From Treponema sp. (GTDB taxonomy: Bacteria; Spirochaetota; Spirochaetia; Treponematales; Breznakiellaceae): a DNA stretch of 20,017 nucleotides. Positions 1-7,762 of the stretch are shown here, in pieces (the first letter of the stretch is position 1; each line of letters begins with the position of its first letter). The notes under the pieces were generated by a model, which worked only from the letters and a program-made list of their open reading frames with translations, was not told the origin of the DNA and did no database searches. Position numbers and translations under genes: made by a program. Location: NCBI GenBank assembly GCA_031264475.1, contig JAISEA010000038.1, positions 1-20,017 on the forward strand, in the 5' to 3' direction.

Positions 1-2205
1 AAAGACCGCCTCATGCGCCGAAACATCAACTTGTAAACGCGCTTCACGATAACGAATAGTGAAACGGTAATGCGTCCACGCGGACGGAATACTCGGATTA
101 AACGCCAAAGTCTCCCCATCACTCCGCAAGCCCCCAAAACCATAGACGATATTTACCCATGCCGCGGCTATACTCGTCGTATGCAAGCCTTCGCCCGTGT
201 TACGGTTGTAGTTGTCCAAATCCATTCTGGTGGCAAACCCAAAAAACTGAAAAGCCTCTTCGCGCTTACCCAATTCAGACGCAAAGATAGAGTGTATCGA
301 CGGAGATAGACTCGACTCGTGTATACAGCGTGGTTCATATAGCTCGTAGTTTGCTTTCTTTACCTCAAGAGAAAAGCCCTGACTGAATAGAAAAAGAAAC
401 ATAAGCACGTCTGGCTGTTTGAGCATATCAAAACGATAAATACGGTCGTAAGACCAATGACTGTAAAGCGGAAAATCCCCTACAGGAATGGCGTGAACAT
501 CAAGATGCGGTAGCGTAAAATAACCCTCATGCTGTTCAAACAGTTTAGTCTCTTCGTTAAAAAGAATGATCATCTTTTCCGCGTCCGTTCTAAACGTTTC
601 TCGTTCTTCCTCCGTCAAAGCAGTCTTTTCTACTAACGCTTGGTAAAGCGTGAGAGCCGTCTTTTTCATATCCGAAAGAACAGATAGCGTGTATTCAAAG
701 GTCTTCTTTGCCATGAAGTTCGTGTAGCAATTGTTGTTGACCATCATATGAAATTCATCTGGACCCATAACGGCGTAGAAACCAAACCCGCTATGGTCAG
801 CGTTCCACGCGCCTCTGCTTGCGAGGAAACGGCTTATCTCGACGAGCATTTCAACGCCGTGAGTGAAAAGAAAGTCCTTGTCCCCACTGACGGTTGCATA
901 GTGCCTGACGCCGTAAGCTACTGCGGTCGAAGGCTGGAACTGGAGGCTTGCGTGTTGCCAGAGTGCGCAAGCCTCCTCGCCATTTAACGTGGCGATGGGG
1001 TAACACGCGCCGGTACAGTCGAGCTGTTTCGCCCGTGCCTTTGCCGCGTCCAAGCCAGCGTATCGGTATTCGAGGAGGTTCTTCGCGGCTTTGAGGCTAG
1101 AGAAGAGGAAAAACGGCAGGCAATACGTCTCCGTGTCCCAGAACGTATGCCCATTGTAAGCTTCGCCGGTTAAGCCTTTTGCCCCGATGTTATTTAACGG
1201 ATCAGCGCCGTGGTAGGTCTGGCGCATTTGGAATATACAGAAACGGATGCCTTGTTGATTCATCTCGTCCCCTTCAATTACAATGTCGTTGGTTTGCCAC
1301 ACTGTTTCCCAATATGCTGACTGTGTAGCAAGGGCTTGGGCGAATGTTTTATCGGTGCGGTCGCGCAAAGCCCTCCAACAATCCGCAAAGACGGTTTCAG
1401 GGTCTATGCCGTTCTTTTTCTCAACGTGGTTGTAGATGTGTTTTTCAACAAAAGTCTCGGTACCGGGCTCCAGAGAAAAGGTAAACCGAAACCCTACTGC
1501 CTTATCGAGTTCTAGCCTTTCTATAGAAGACTGGTGTCCTGCCGAGTAGGTGAAGCCAGAGAAAAGGCGTTGTTCAGAGTCGCCTGAGGTTTTTGCCTGA
1601 ACCGCGGCGCCTTTTTCAAACCACGCTTGTTTTTCCACTTCCCAATATTGTTTGCCGTTTCCGTGAACCGTATCAAAGGTGTTTGCAAGCTTGATTTCAA
1701 GGGAAACCGCGGCTTTTGCTTTGTTGTCAAGGGAGACGATGATCTTCTGATAGGCTGTCTTATCCATGCCGACTAGTCGTAGGAAGGTTAGTCTCACCCT
1801 TCCCCACTGGGTTAGCCAATCAAAATGTCGGGTCAACAAGCCGTTTTTCATGTTGAGTTCACGCCTGAAGTTGGCTATGGGACAAGCGTCTATGTCGAGA
1901 GTTTGTCCGTTGACCGAGATTTTTGTCCAGAGCCAATCAGCCGCGTTTACCATGAAGTGGGTTTTGGAGACGATGCCTTTATAGACAACGTCTGGTAGAG
2001 GCTCTTTGACATAGACGCCGTTAAAGTAACAGCCCCGCAGAGAGGGCGCGTTCACGCCTTCTTCGGCGTAGCCGCGCGCGCCCATGTACTCATTACCGAG
2101 TGAGAAGATGGACTCTGATACAAGGTTCTTATCCTTATGCCAACCATCTTCGATGATTCTCCACGGATCGCATAGGAGGTATGTGTCCGCGTATTTTGTC
2201 GCCAT
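1..2205 (-). CDS. Glycoside hydrolase family 65 disaccharide phosphorylase (3' end cut by window edge)
   Basis: The frame is open from the ATG at 2205 down to base 1, giving 735 residues without a stop. Known members have about 750-790 residues, so only the extreme C-terminus is missing. Visible GH65 hallmarks are an N-terminal SIFSLGNEYMGARG (about residues 31-44), GHTFWDTETYCLPFF in the catalytic (alpha/alpha)6 barrel, MGPDEFHMMVNNNCYTNFMA with the presumed general acid Glu484, TGEGLHTTSIAAAWVNIVYG, and the C-terminal beta-sandwich motif YRFTIRYREARLQVDV. Family members cleave alpha-glucosidic disaccharides with phosphate and inversion, releasing beta-D-glucose-1-phosphate in the cytoplasm. 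Substrates known in the family include maltose, trehalose, kojibiose, nigerose and glucosyl-rhamnose. I cannot tell which applies here. The start has AGGA upstream, and the permease stop codon lies 12 bases before it, so the gene ends a transport operon as far as can be seen. Confidence 0.93.
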   Translation of the reverse strand, partial: MATKYADTYLLCDPWRIIEDGWHKDKNLVSESIFSLGNEYMGARGYAEEGVNAPSLRGCYFNGVYVKEPLPDVVYKGIVSKTHFMVNAADWLWTKISVNGQTLDIDACPIANFRRELNMKNGLLTRHFDWLTQWGRVRLTFLRLVGMDKTAYQKIIVSLDNKAKAAVSLEIKLANTFDTVHGNGKQYWEVEKQAWFEKGAAVQAKTSGDSEQRLFSGFTYSAGHQSSIERLELDKAVGFRFTFSLEPGTETFVEKHIYNHVEKKNGIDPETVFADCWRALRDRTDKTFAQALATQSAYWETVWQTNDIVIEGDEMNQQGIRFCIFQMRQTYHGADPLNNIGAKGLTGEAYNGHTFWDTETYCLPFFLFSSLKAAKNLLEYRYAGLDAAKARAKQLDCTGACYPIATLNGEEACALWQHASLQFQPSTAVAYGVRHYATVSGDKDFLFTHGVEMLVEISRFLASRGAWNADHSGFGFYAVMGPDEFHMMVNNNCYTNFMAKKTFEYTLSVLSDMKKTALTLYQALVEKTALTEEERETFRTDAEKMIILFNEETKLFEQHEGYFTLPHLDVHAIPVGDFPLYSHWSYDRIYRFDMLKQPDVLMFLFLFSQGFSLEVKKANYELYEPRCIHESSLSPSIHSIFASELGKREEAFQFFGFATRMDLDNYNRNTGEGLHTTSIAAAWVNIVYGFGGLRSDGETLAFNPSIPSAWTHYRFTIRYREARLQVDVSAHEAVF

Positions 2206-2217
2206 TGTGTTATCCTT

Positions 2218-3096
2218 TTATCCTTTGATTCCGCTTTGTATTGAAACTTGGGTTATCTGTCTTTGGAACGCGAAGAAGAGGACTACGGGCGGCAGAACCG
2301 CGAATACGATGCTTCTTAAAATATCCACATCGTTAGCTCTACTTGTTCTGAATTGGAAGAGGCGTACCATGACGGTTTCGAGCGGCGTATTTTTGAGGGT
2401 AAGGTAGGGCAGGAGGAAGTCTGACCAAGCGGCGTTTACTGCGTACATGACGACCACCATGATGATAGCCTGACTCAGGGGGACTGCGATTTTGTGGAAT
2501 ATGGCTAAGTCAGATGCGCCGTCTATTTTTGCGGCTTCTATGAGTGATTGGGGGAGCGCGTCAAAGAAGTTTTTGAATAGTACGACGTAGAAGGCGTTAG
2601 CGCCCATGCTGAACCATAGTGGGATGAAGGAGCCGGTGAGTCCTAGGCGGGCTATGTTTATAAATAAGGGGACGATGCTTGTTGTCGCTGGTATCAGGAG
2701 CGCCCACATTACGAGCATATAGACGACTTTATGACCTTTGGGCTTGATCTTTGATAAGGCGTAGCCGAGCAAGCCGTTGAATAAGACGGCGCATACTACG
2801 CTACCGAGTACTGAGATGAGGGAGTTGACGTAGTAGCGTGCGAAGTGTAGTTGGTTCCATGTTATCAAGTAATTGTTGAAGTTGAATTTTGATGGTAATA
2901 CCGTTGGCTCGCGTACAAACTCGCGTATTTCTTTAAAGCCTTGGAGGATGACCCATACGAGCGGCGCGGCGCATAGGAGCGCGGCGAGTATGGCGACGAT
3001 GACGACGAAGCGGTAGACAACGCGTACGCTCCGTGTTTTAAAGTCAAATTCCCTGATAACGCCGTTATTTGATTTAATCCCTGTCTTTTTTTTCAT
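2218..3096 (-). CDS. Sugar ABC transporter permease, MalG type (CUT1 family)
   Basis: This 292-residue inner-membrane protein has about six hydrophobic segments, the first near residues 25-50. The cytoplasmic EAA loop that docks on the ATPase is clear: EAAKIDGASDLAIFHKIAVP at about residues 187-206, followed by the usual hydrophobic helix. The length and the C-terminal ending QSGIKG (family members often end in G-I-K-G) fit the second permease of carbohydrate-uptake-1 importers. The Shine-Dalgarno AAGGA lies in the last codons of the upstream permease, whose stop is only 4 bases before this ATG, so translation is probably coupled. Together with the binding protein and the other permease it should import an oligosaccharide or disaccharide. 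The sugar is inferred only from the downstream GH65 gene. Confidence 0.93.
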   Translation of the reverse strand: MKKKTGIKSNNGVIREFDFKTRSVRVVYRFVVIVAILAALLCAAPLVWVILQGFKEIREFVREPTVLPSKFNFNNYLITWNQLHFARYYVNSLISVLGSVVCAVLFNGLLGYALSKIKPKGHKVVYMLVMWALLIPATTSIVPLFINIARLGLTGSFIPLWFSMGANAFYVVLFKNFFDALPQSLIEAAKIDGASDLAIFHKIAVPLSQAIIMVVVMYAVNAAWSDFLLPYLTLKNTPLETVMVRLFQFRTSRANDVDILRSIVFAVLPPVVLFFAFQRQITQVSIQSGIKG

Positions 3097-3100
3097 GGTT

Positions 3101-3994
3101 CTATCCTTCTTGTGGTTTGTTCAGCTTGAAATACAGCGCGGTGAGGGCGACGAGGATGAGGCTAATGATGACGGAGACGGCGGAAGCCCGCGGGTAGTTA
3201 AACTGTTCAAAAGCGAATTTGAATACTAATTGCATGATAGAGATAGATGCGTTGTTTGGACCTCCGTTTGTCATGACGAGGGGTTCGTAGAGTATTTGGA
3301 ACACGGCGATTATCTGGAGGATCAGGAGGGTACGGGCGAGGTTGTAGATACAAGGAATGGTGATATAGCGGATACGTTTCCAGACGCCTGCGCCTTCGAT
3401 GACAGCCGCCTCGTAGAGTTCTGGGTCGACGCCTTGAAGTCCTGCGATGTAGAGTAAGGTAGTTGCGCCTGCGCCTTTCCATGTGAGGGTCAGCACGATG
3501 AGGGGGATGGTCAATTTTGGGTTTGTGAGCCAGGGTTGTGCGCCTATGCCGATATTATGGAGGAGAATGTTGAGGATACCGGTATCTCCGGGGTTGAAGA
3601 TGTACTTCCACATGAGAACCATAGCCACGCCGGGGATGATGTTGGGTATATAGATACACATTTTGAAGAATGATTTACCGCGTCTTATTTCGTTGATGAG
3701 AATGGCGAGGGCTATGGGGATGAGGAAGCCGATCACGAGGGACCAGAAGGTATAAGCAAAGGTGTTGCGCAAGGATGGGAGGAAGTCGGGGTGTTGAAAC
3801 ACGTCCGCGTAGTTTTTAAGACCAGTGAATTGGACGAGTCGCATACCGTTTGCTCTGAATAGGGAGATTCTGACGCTTTCAATGAGCGGTTCCCAGACGA
3901 AAAAGAGAAAGAGCGCGACAGACGGAGCCATGATGAGCCAACCAGATAGGTTTTTTCGCAGTTCTTGACGTAAGGGTTTGATATTATTCTTCAT
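3101..3994 (-). CDS. Sugar ABC transporter permease, MalF/UgpA type (CUT1 family)
   Basis: This 297-residue membrane protein has a charged N-terminus, a first hydrophobic segment at about residues 17-40 (GWLIMAPSVALFLFFVWEPL), then the periplasmic ISLFRAN...FTGLKNYADVF stretch typical of CUT1 first permeases. The EAA loop reads YEAAVIEGAGVWKRIRYITIP at about residues 193-213. The C-terminal helix ends in LYFKLNKPQEG. It should pair with the MalG-type permease immediately downstream. The ribosome binding site is weak (GAGAG about 8 bases before ATG), and the gene follows a 402-bp structured spacer after the binding-protein gene. Lower expression than the binding protein is therefore plausible. 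No ATP-binding subunit is encoded nearby. A shared MsmK/MalK-type ATPase elsewhere is the usual solution. Confidence 0.93.
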   Translation of the reverse strand: MKNNIKPLRQELRKNLSGWLIMAPSVALFLFFVWEPLIESVRISLFRANGMRLVQFTGLKNYADVFQHPDFLPSLRNTFAYTFWSLVIGFLIPIALAILINEIRRGKSFFKMCIYIPNIIPGVAMVLMWKYIFNPGDTGILNILLHNIGIGAQPWLTNPKLTIPLIVLTLTWKGAGATTLLYIAGLQGVDPELYEAAVIEGAGVWKRIRYITIPCIYNLARTLLILQIIAVFQILYEPLVMTNGGPNNASISIMQLVFKFAFEQFNYPRASAVSVIISLILVALTALYFKLNKPQEG

Positions 3995-4008
3995 ATATTA
4001 TTTTCTCT

Positions 4009-4114
4009 CCCCCAAAGGGGGTTTACTAACTTCACAACGGGCGTTATAAGAAAGGGGTTGCCGCTTCCACTGACAGGACGGAACCACGCTTGCAAGCGGG
4101 GTTCCTACTCGTTG
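4009..4114. repeat. Imperfect direct repeat, copy A, with hairpins
   Basis: The copy begins with a short hairpin (ccccc-aaa-ggggg, 4009-4021). About 50 bases alignable to copy B follow (roughly 41 of 51 identical by eye, including the shared 12-mer ccgcttccactg). A long inverted repeat at 4080-4105 comes next, with outer arms ggaacc and ggttcc around the palindrome cgcttgcaagcg. It sits in the transcribed spacer between the binding-protein and permease genes. No protein-coding potential was recognised. Confidence 0.7.
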
Positions 4115-4243
4115 TTAGGGGTAGCGCATATTCAAGGTTAGGAGGGGGGCGCGTCTTTCCCTAAACGTGATTGGCACACAGACGCCCCTGTGGTGCGCCC
4201 CCGTCTCCGGTTCCCCCCTGCGGGGGGCTTCCGCCACCCCCCA

Positions 4244-4347
4244 CCCACACGGTGGGTTTCAATACTTCACACGGGGCGTACTACGAAAGGGGTAGCCGCT
4301 TCCACTGTCCTGACGGTTACGCTTGTAAACAAGCGGAACCTATTCTT
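4244..4347. repeat. Imperfect direct repeat, copy B, with hairpins
   Basis: This is the second copy of the element at 4009-4114. It also opens with a short hairpin (cccac-acg-gtggg, 4244-4256) and ttt, carries ccgcttccactg, and contains the inverted repeat ggtt-a-cgcttgt-aa-acaagcg-g-aacc at 4315-4340. The stem is retained although its outer arms have the reverse sequence order to copy A. The 137 bases between the copies hold a G/C hairpin (six C, tgc, six G) at 4213-4227. Confidence 0.7.
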
Positions 4348-4358
4348 GGTCCGAAAGC

Positions 4359-4385
4359 GTCCCCCCACTCTTCGGGTGGGGGGAC
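4359..4385 (-). promoter_or_regulatory. Strong stem-loop just after the binding-protein gene
   Basis: A perfect 10-bp stem (gtccccccac / gtggggggac) closes a 7-base loop and starts 11 bases past the binding-protein stop on the minus strand. No T-run follows on that strand, so it is probably not an intrinsic terminator. By analogy with the malE-malF intergenic hairpins of enterobacteria, it could protect the upstream message from 3' exonucleases and raise binding-protein yield over permease yield. That role is inference. Confidence 0.65.
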
Positions 4386-4396
4386 GAAGTGTGCGC

Positions 4397-5770
4397 CTAT
4401 TGGTTATCTAAAATCCTCTGGAAATTCGCTTGTGCGGTATCCAACAACGCCTTAACGTCGGCGTTTCTATCGGTAACGACTGCTTGGAGTACTTTAGTTA
4501 GTTCTGCGTAAAGGTCTTGTGCCGCGTATTCCTCGGTTTTGAGGTTGGACGATTTAGAGACCATTGTGTAGTAATCGTTATAGAGGCGCATATCGACGTT
4601 GATGTATTTGTCTATAGCGGTTTGTTGGGCTTTGAGAAAATCCGGGTCTGTCCATGCTGGAAAGGTTGGGATGACGGGTACGCCTTCGTTGCGGCGCATT
4701 TGGGCGTCTGCTTCCAAGCCTGCGATAGACTCTGGGGTTACCACGGGGGCTTTACCCATGATTTCGAGGTAGCGAAGGGCGGCTTGAACCTCGGCTGAGG
4801 TAGCGTTTGCGGCGAACATATAGGGAGTACCGCCCATGAGGGAGAACTGACCGCGTGGACCTGAGGGCAGGGGAGCGAGCGCCAAGTCTCTGACAGGAAG
4901 TCCGTTAGCCATGGTTGGTTGATTGACAGCGTCTTGGGCGGCGATGTACATAGCGGCTTTGCCGGTGCCGATAGCTTGGAAACCGCTTGACCAATCTTCG
5001 CTTGTGGGGTCGGCTGTGAGAACGTCGTACTTCCATTTGAGGTCTTTGACGTAACTCATAGCGGCGATAGCTTCGGGTGAATTGACTTGGGCGATCCACT
5101 TGCCGTTTCTCTGGGCTGTAAATTGGGCGCCGAAGCCCCATGCGATATTGGTAAAGTGCCATCCGCCCGCGTTGTCTCGCGCGAGAAGGCAGAAGCCGGA
5201 GCTACCGGTTTTTTCCTTGATTGTCTGGGCGGTAGTTGCGAGTTCGTCCCACGTTTTGGGGTAGAGGGGAACGCCGTTACCGTCTACGAGACCAGCTTCG
5301 CGGAAAAGCTCCACGTTCAGCATGAGACCCAGGGCGTATGCGTCGCGTGGTATGCCGTAGATTTTGCCGTTTTGAGACAAGAGGGCGAGGATAGACGGGT
5401 TCATTTTCTTGTCCCAACCGAGGGCTTTGACTTCTGCGGTGATGTCTTTGACGAAACTGCCGTTGATGAGCTTCTGTGGTTCGGTGTACCACGTTTCAAA
5501 TATGGTAGGCGTTTGACCTGCTTCAGCCATGGGGACAAACGTATCGGTAGCGTAGCGGTATTGGGCTGGCGCTATGGTACTATCTGGATACTTCGCGTTG
5601 AACTCGGTTATCCATTTTTGATGTTGGGCGATTTCGCCGGCGAGGGTATCTTCGGGATAGATACCTAATTTCACGGTTACTTTGCCTGACGACTTGTCGT
5701 TGTTACCGCTGGCAAAAGCCGCGACCGACAAACACACCATTGCCACACTGAGTGCAATGATTTTTTTCAT
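4397..5770 (-). CDS. Extracellular sugar-binding protein of an ABC importer (family 1)
   Basis: The protein is 457 residues from the chosen start at 5770, which has an excellent Shine-Dalgarno (GGAGG, 5 bases upstream) directly before a signal peptide (MKKIIALSVAMVCLSVAAFA). An in-frame ATG at 5812 would add 14 unlikely residues and is rejected. Cleavage is predicted after AFA. The only Cys (residue 13) is too early for a lipobox, so this looks like a periplasmic type I-signal protein. The mature body has features of family 1 solute-binding proteins: VTVKLGIYPED at the N-terminus, a GKIYGIPRDAYALGLMLNVELFREAG segment (NGKIYGIP and Y-N-x-x-L-F are typical) and PKTWDELATTAQTIKE. It should capture the sugar and deliver it to the MalF/MalG-type permeases downstream. 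It is the first gene of the operon. Confidence 0.92.
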   Translation of the reverse strand: MKKIIALSVAMVCLSVAAFASGNNDKSSGKVTVKLGIYPEDTLAGEIAQHQKWITEFNAKYPDSTIAPAQYRYATDTFVPMAEAGQTPTIFETWYTEPQKLINGSFVKDITAEVKALGWDKKMNPSILALLSQNGKIYGIPRDAYALGLMLNVELFREAGLVDGNGVPLYPKTWDELATTAQTIKEKTGSSGFCLLARDNAGGWHFTNIAWGFGAQFTAQRNGKWIAQVNSPEAIAAMSYVKDLKWKYDVLTADPTSEDWSSGFQAIGTGKAAMYIAAQDAVNQPTMANGLPVRDLALAPLPSGPRGQFSLMGGTPYMFAANATSAEVQAALRYLEIMGKAPVVTPESIAGLEADAQMRRNEGVPVIPTFPAWTDPDFLKAQQTAIDKYINVDMRLYNDYYTMVSKSSNLKTEEYAAQDLYAELTKVLQAVVTDRNADVKALLDTAQANFQRILDNQ

Positions 5771-5775
5771 ACAAA

Positions 5776-5780
5776 CCTCC
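5776..5780 (-). promoter_or_regulatory. Ribosome binding site deciding the binding-protein start
   Basis: GGAGG (part of GAGGAGGT) lies 5 bases before the ATG at 5770. The ATG at 5812 has no comparable site and encodes a non-signal-like extension, so 5770 is the start. Confidence 0.85.
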
Positions 5781-5849
5781 TCTATTTGCTCCAAAACCCG
5801 CCCGTCTAACATAACGGCAGGGCTTCCAGAACAAATATCGACTTAAAAG

Positions 5850-5863
5850 ATTTAACGTTAAAT
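5850..5863. promoter_or_regulatory. Palindromic operator over the predicted transcription start
   Basis: ATTTAACGTTAAAT is a perfect 14-base palindrome with a central CG, a form common for LacI/GalR-family operators. It lies just downstream of the -10 box at 5866-5871, so a bound protein would cover the start site and block the sugar operon. The regulator is not in this window. Confidence 0.6.
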
Positions 5864-5865
5864 GA

Positions 5866-5895
5866 ATTATACAATCAATCTCACCGAGTTGTCAA
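5866..5895 (-). promoter_or_regulatory. Consensus sigma70-type promoter of the sugar operon
   Basis: On the minus strand, TTGACA (5890-5895) and TATAAT (5866-5871) are both exact consensus and separated by 18 bases. The start is expected near 5859, giving a leader of about 90 bases before the binding-protein ATG. Confidence 0.85.
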
Positions 5896-5948
5896 CAATT
5901 ATTTTTATTTTTTTGATAAAAATTTCCCCATGATACATAGAACGACTC

Positions 5949-5983
5949 ATTTGATACCTATAATGAATCGTAGGTTATCAAAT
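5949..5983. repeat. Inverted repeat between divergent promoters
   Basis: Arms atttgata-ccta and tagg-t-tatcaaat pair over 12 positions with one bulged base and a 10-base centre (taatgaatcg). It sits between the leftward sugar-operon promoter and the rightward ackA promoter. It could be an operator or an RNA hairpin. Nothing in the sequence decides between these. Confidence 0.5.
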
Positions 5984-6031
5984 TATTCCGAATGAATAGT
6001 TACTTTATTTTTAAAAATGCTTTTTCTCCCC

Positions 6032-6060
6032 TTGCAATAGAGGCGTTATCTTTGTATTAT
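6032..6060 (+). promoter_or_regulatory. Candidate promoter for ackA
   Basis: TTGCAA (6032-6037) and TATTAT (6055-6060) are spaced by 17 bases. Each hexamer matches four or five consensus positions. The start would fall near 6067, about 300 bases upstream of the ackA ATG. Confidence 0.55.
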
Positions 6061-6364
6061 GAATAACCAAGGCGTTATGAGCGTTTGCGGGAAATTTCTT
6101 TCAAACGACTCGGAGAATTTATAATTCATAAATAACAGTGACGAGGCAAAAATATGATAGTTCACAGGAACAGCGTTATCACAGAGGAATAGGGAGTCGG
6201 CGGCGTTGGGACGTAATATTTCTTGAAATTATTAAGCTTTACCCATGAACAAGCGCTTTACCCTCTTCTCAATTCCGCTTGACTTGTTGTATTATCATAC
6301 TTTCTATCATCTCTAAATAATGAATTAGTAAAGACGTCTTTATAGAAATTTTAAGGAGTTAAAT
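6061..6364 (+). other. Long AT-rich ackA leader, non-coding
   Basis: No convincing open frame was found. A direct repeat is present: aagctttaccc near 6233-6243 recurs as aagcgctttaccc at 6250-6262. A second, weaker promoter (TTGACT at 6279-6284, TTCTAT at 6302-6307, 17-base spacing) may give a short leader. AAGGAG lies about 6 bases before the ackA ATG. Confidence 0.45.
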
Positions 6365-7696
6365 ATGGTCATTTTAACGCTTAATTGCGGGTCGTCGTCC
6401 GCAAAGTATCAGGTTTACGATTGGGAAAACAAAGACGTTTTAGCGGTCGGGATCGTGGAAAAAGTTACCTTTGACGGGTCATTCATCAAGCACAAGGCAA
6501 AAGGCAAGGAAGAATTCTTCCTTCAACAAAACTGCCCCACGCATACAGACGCGGTCAACCTTATCATCAAGACCCTTACTGACAAGGAACACGGCGTCAT
6601 CAGCGACATGGGCGTCATCAAGGCGGTTGGACACCGCGTGCTCCACGGCGGAGACAAGTTCACTAAGAGCGTCATCGTTGACGATGCGGCGATGTCCGCG
6701 TTCAACGAGGTCAAAGACCTGGGTCCCCTTCACAATCCCGCGAATATCATGGGCATTGAAGCCGCGAAAAAGGTTCTGCCCCATGTGCCCCAGTGCGCCG
6801 TTATGGACACGGCGTGGCACCAAACCATGCCTCCGTCCTCGTTTATGTACGCGATTCCCTATGAATGGTATGAAAAATACGGGGTTCGTCGATATGGTTT
6901 CCATGGCACGAGCTTTCTCTATACCGCCAAACGCGCCGCGGTTCTCTTGAACAAGAAGCCTTCGGAGACTAACTTGATCATCTGTCATATTGGCAACGGG
7001 TCGTCCGTATGCGCGGTCAAGGACGGCTGTTCCTTTGACACGAGTATGGGTATTACGCCGCTCGAAGGGCTGGTAATGGGTACGCGCTCTGGGGATGCGG
7101 ACATGGCGATGCCGTTTTATGTGATGCGGAAGACAGGCATGAGCGCCGCGGAGATGGAGAGCGCCTTGAATAAGAAAGCGGGCTTGCTCGGCATTACAGG
7201 GCAGTTCGCGGACCGCCGTGATATTCAGAAAGCTGTGGAACAGGGCGACAAGCGGGCTGAATTAGCGCAAGACATGGAGGCGCACCGCGTCAAGAAGTAC
7301 ATTGGCGCGTACATGGCGGTGCTTGGGCGGGTCGACGCCCTTGTCTTAACCGCGGGCGTGGGTGAATTCGCCCACTTCATGCGGGAAAAGATGCTTCGCG
7401 GGCTCGAAGGATTAGGTATCGTCTATGATCCAGCTAAGAACGAGCTTGTCCATACGCGCAATGCGGAGACTTGCATCTCGGCGGATTCCTCCAAAATCCC
7501 GATTTTCATCATCCCGACAGACGAGGAACTCGTTATGACCGAGGATGCTTATGCGCTTTTGCAGGGCGTTTACGATGTTCATACGAATTTTACCTATTCG
7601 TTCCAAAGCAAGGACTATGTGAACAAGGAACGCGCCGAAGGCTTGAAGGAAGATTTGAAGAAAAATCCGAAACTAGCGGAACTTATTGTTAAGTAG
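6365..7696 (+). CDS. ackA: Acetate kinase
   Basis: This 443-residue cytoplasmic enzyme interconverts acetyl-phosphate plus ADP with acetate plus ATP, the substrate-level phosphorylation step of fermentation. Family motifs run in order: [10 protein letters not shown] (residues 6-15), [10 protein letters not shown] with Arg91, [30 protein letters not shown] with His180, [22 protein letters not shown] with Arg241, TAGVGEFA, and IPTDEELVM with the catalytic Glu pair near 387-388. The numbering of Arg91, His180 and Arg241 matches the Methanosarcina enzyme exactly. Two usual family residues differ: His184 is Phe (GTSF rather than GTSH), and the Asn of the G-I-G-E-N loop is Phe335. About 40 residues extend past the usual 400-residue end. 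It has a good AAGGAG site. A PfkB kinase follows after 66 bases. No phosphotransacetylase gene is in the window. Confidence 0.96.
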   Translation: MVILTLNCGSSSAKYQVYDWENKDVLAVGIVEKVTFDGSFIKHKAKGKEEFFLQQNCPTHTDAVNLIIKTLTDKEHGVISDMGVIKAVGHRVLHGGDKFTKSVIVDDAAMSAFNEVKDLGPLHNPANIMGIEAAKKVLPHVPQCAVMDTAWHQTMPPSSFMYAIPYEWYEKYGVRRYGFHGTSFLYTAKRAAVLLNKKPSETNLIICHIGNGSSVCAVKDGCSFDTSMGITPLEGLVMGTRSGDADMAMPFYVMRKTGMSAAEMESALNKKAGLLGITGQFADRRDIQKAVEQGDKRAELAQDMEAHRVKKYIGAYMAVLGRVDALVLTAGVGEFAHFMREKMLRGLEGLGIVYDPAKNELVHTRNAETCISADSSKIPIFIIPTDEELVMTEDAYALLQGVYDVHTNFTYSFQSKDYVNKERAEGLKEDLKKNPKLAELIVK

Positions 7697-7762
7697 AACG
7701 AACAGGGGGGCGATTCTTGCTCGGCTTTGCACGATGGGTGGCAATAAGCCTATTCCCTACCA

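Noticed and set aside
748..987. Plus-strand open frame opposite the GH65 gene
   Set aside because: The minus-strand GH65 motifs are continuous here, so this is a shadow frame.
4359..4385. Intrinsic terminator after the binding protein
   Set aside because: The stem is strong but no T-run follows on the transcribed strand, and the permeases downstream must still be expressed.
3995..4396. Insertion sequence or MITE
   Set aside because: No transposase, no terminal inverted repeats spanning the region and no target-site duplication were seen, although mobility of the two-copy repeat cannot be excluded.
4171..4455. Small plus-strand open frames in the binding-protein/permease spacer
   Set aside because: They run through hairpins and repeat DNA, encode Pro/Gly-rich nonsense composition and extend antisense into the binding-protein gene.
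5087..5668. 193-residue plus-strand open frame
   Set aside because: It is antisense to the binding-protein gene, with no recognisable motifs or ribosome site.
5771..5812. Start of the binding protein at 5812
   Set aside because: It would place 14 charged residues before a normal signal peptide, while the strong GGAGG site points to 5770.
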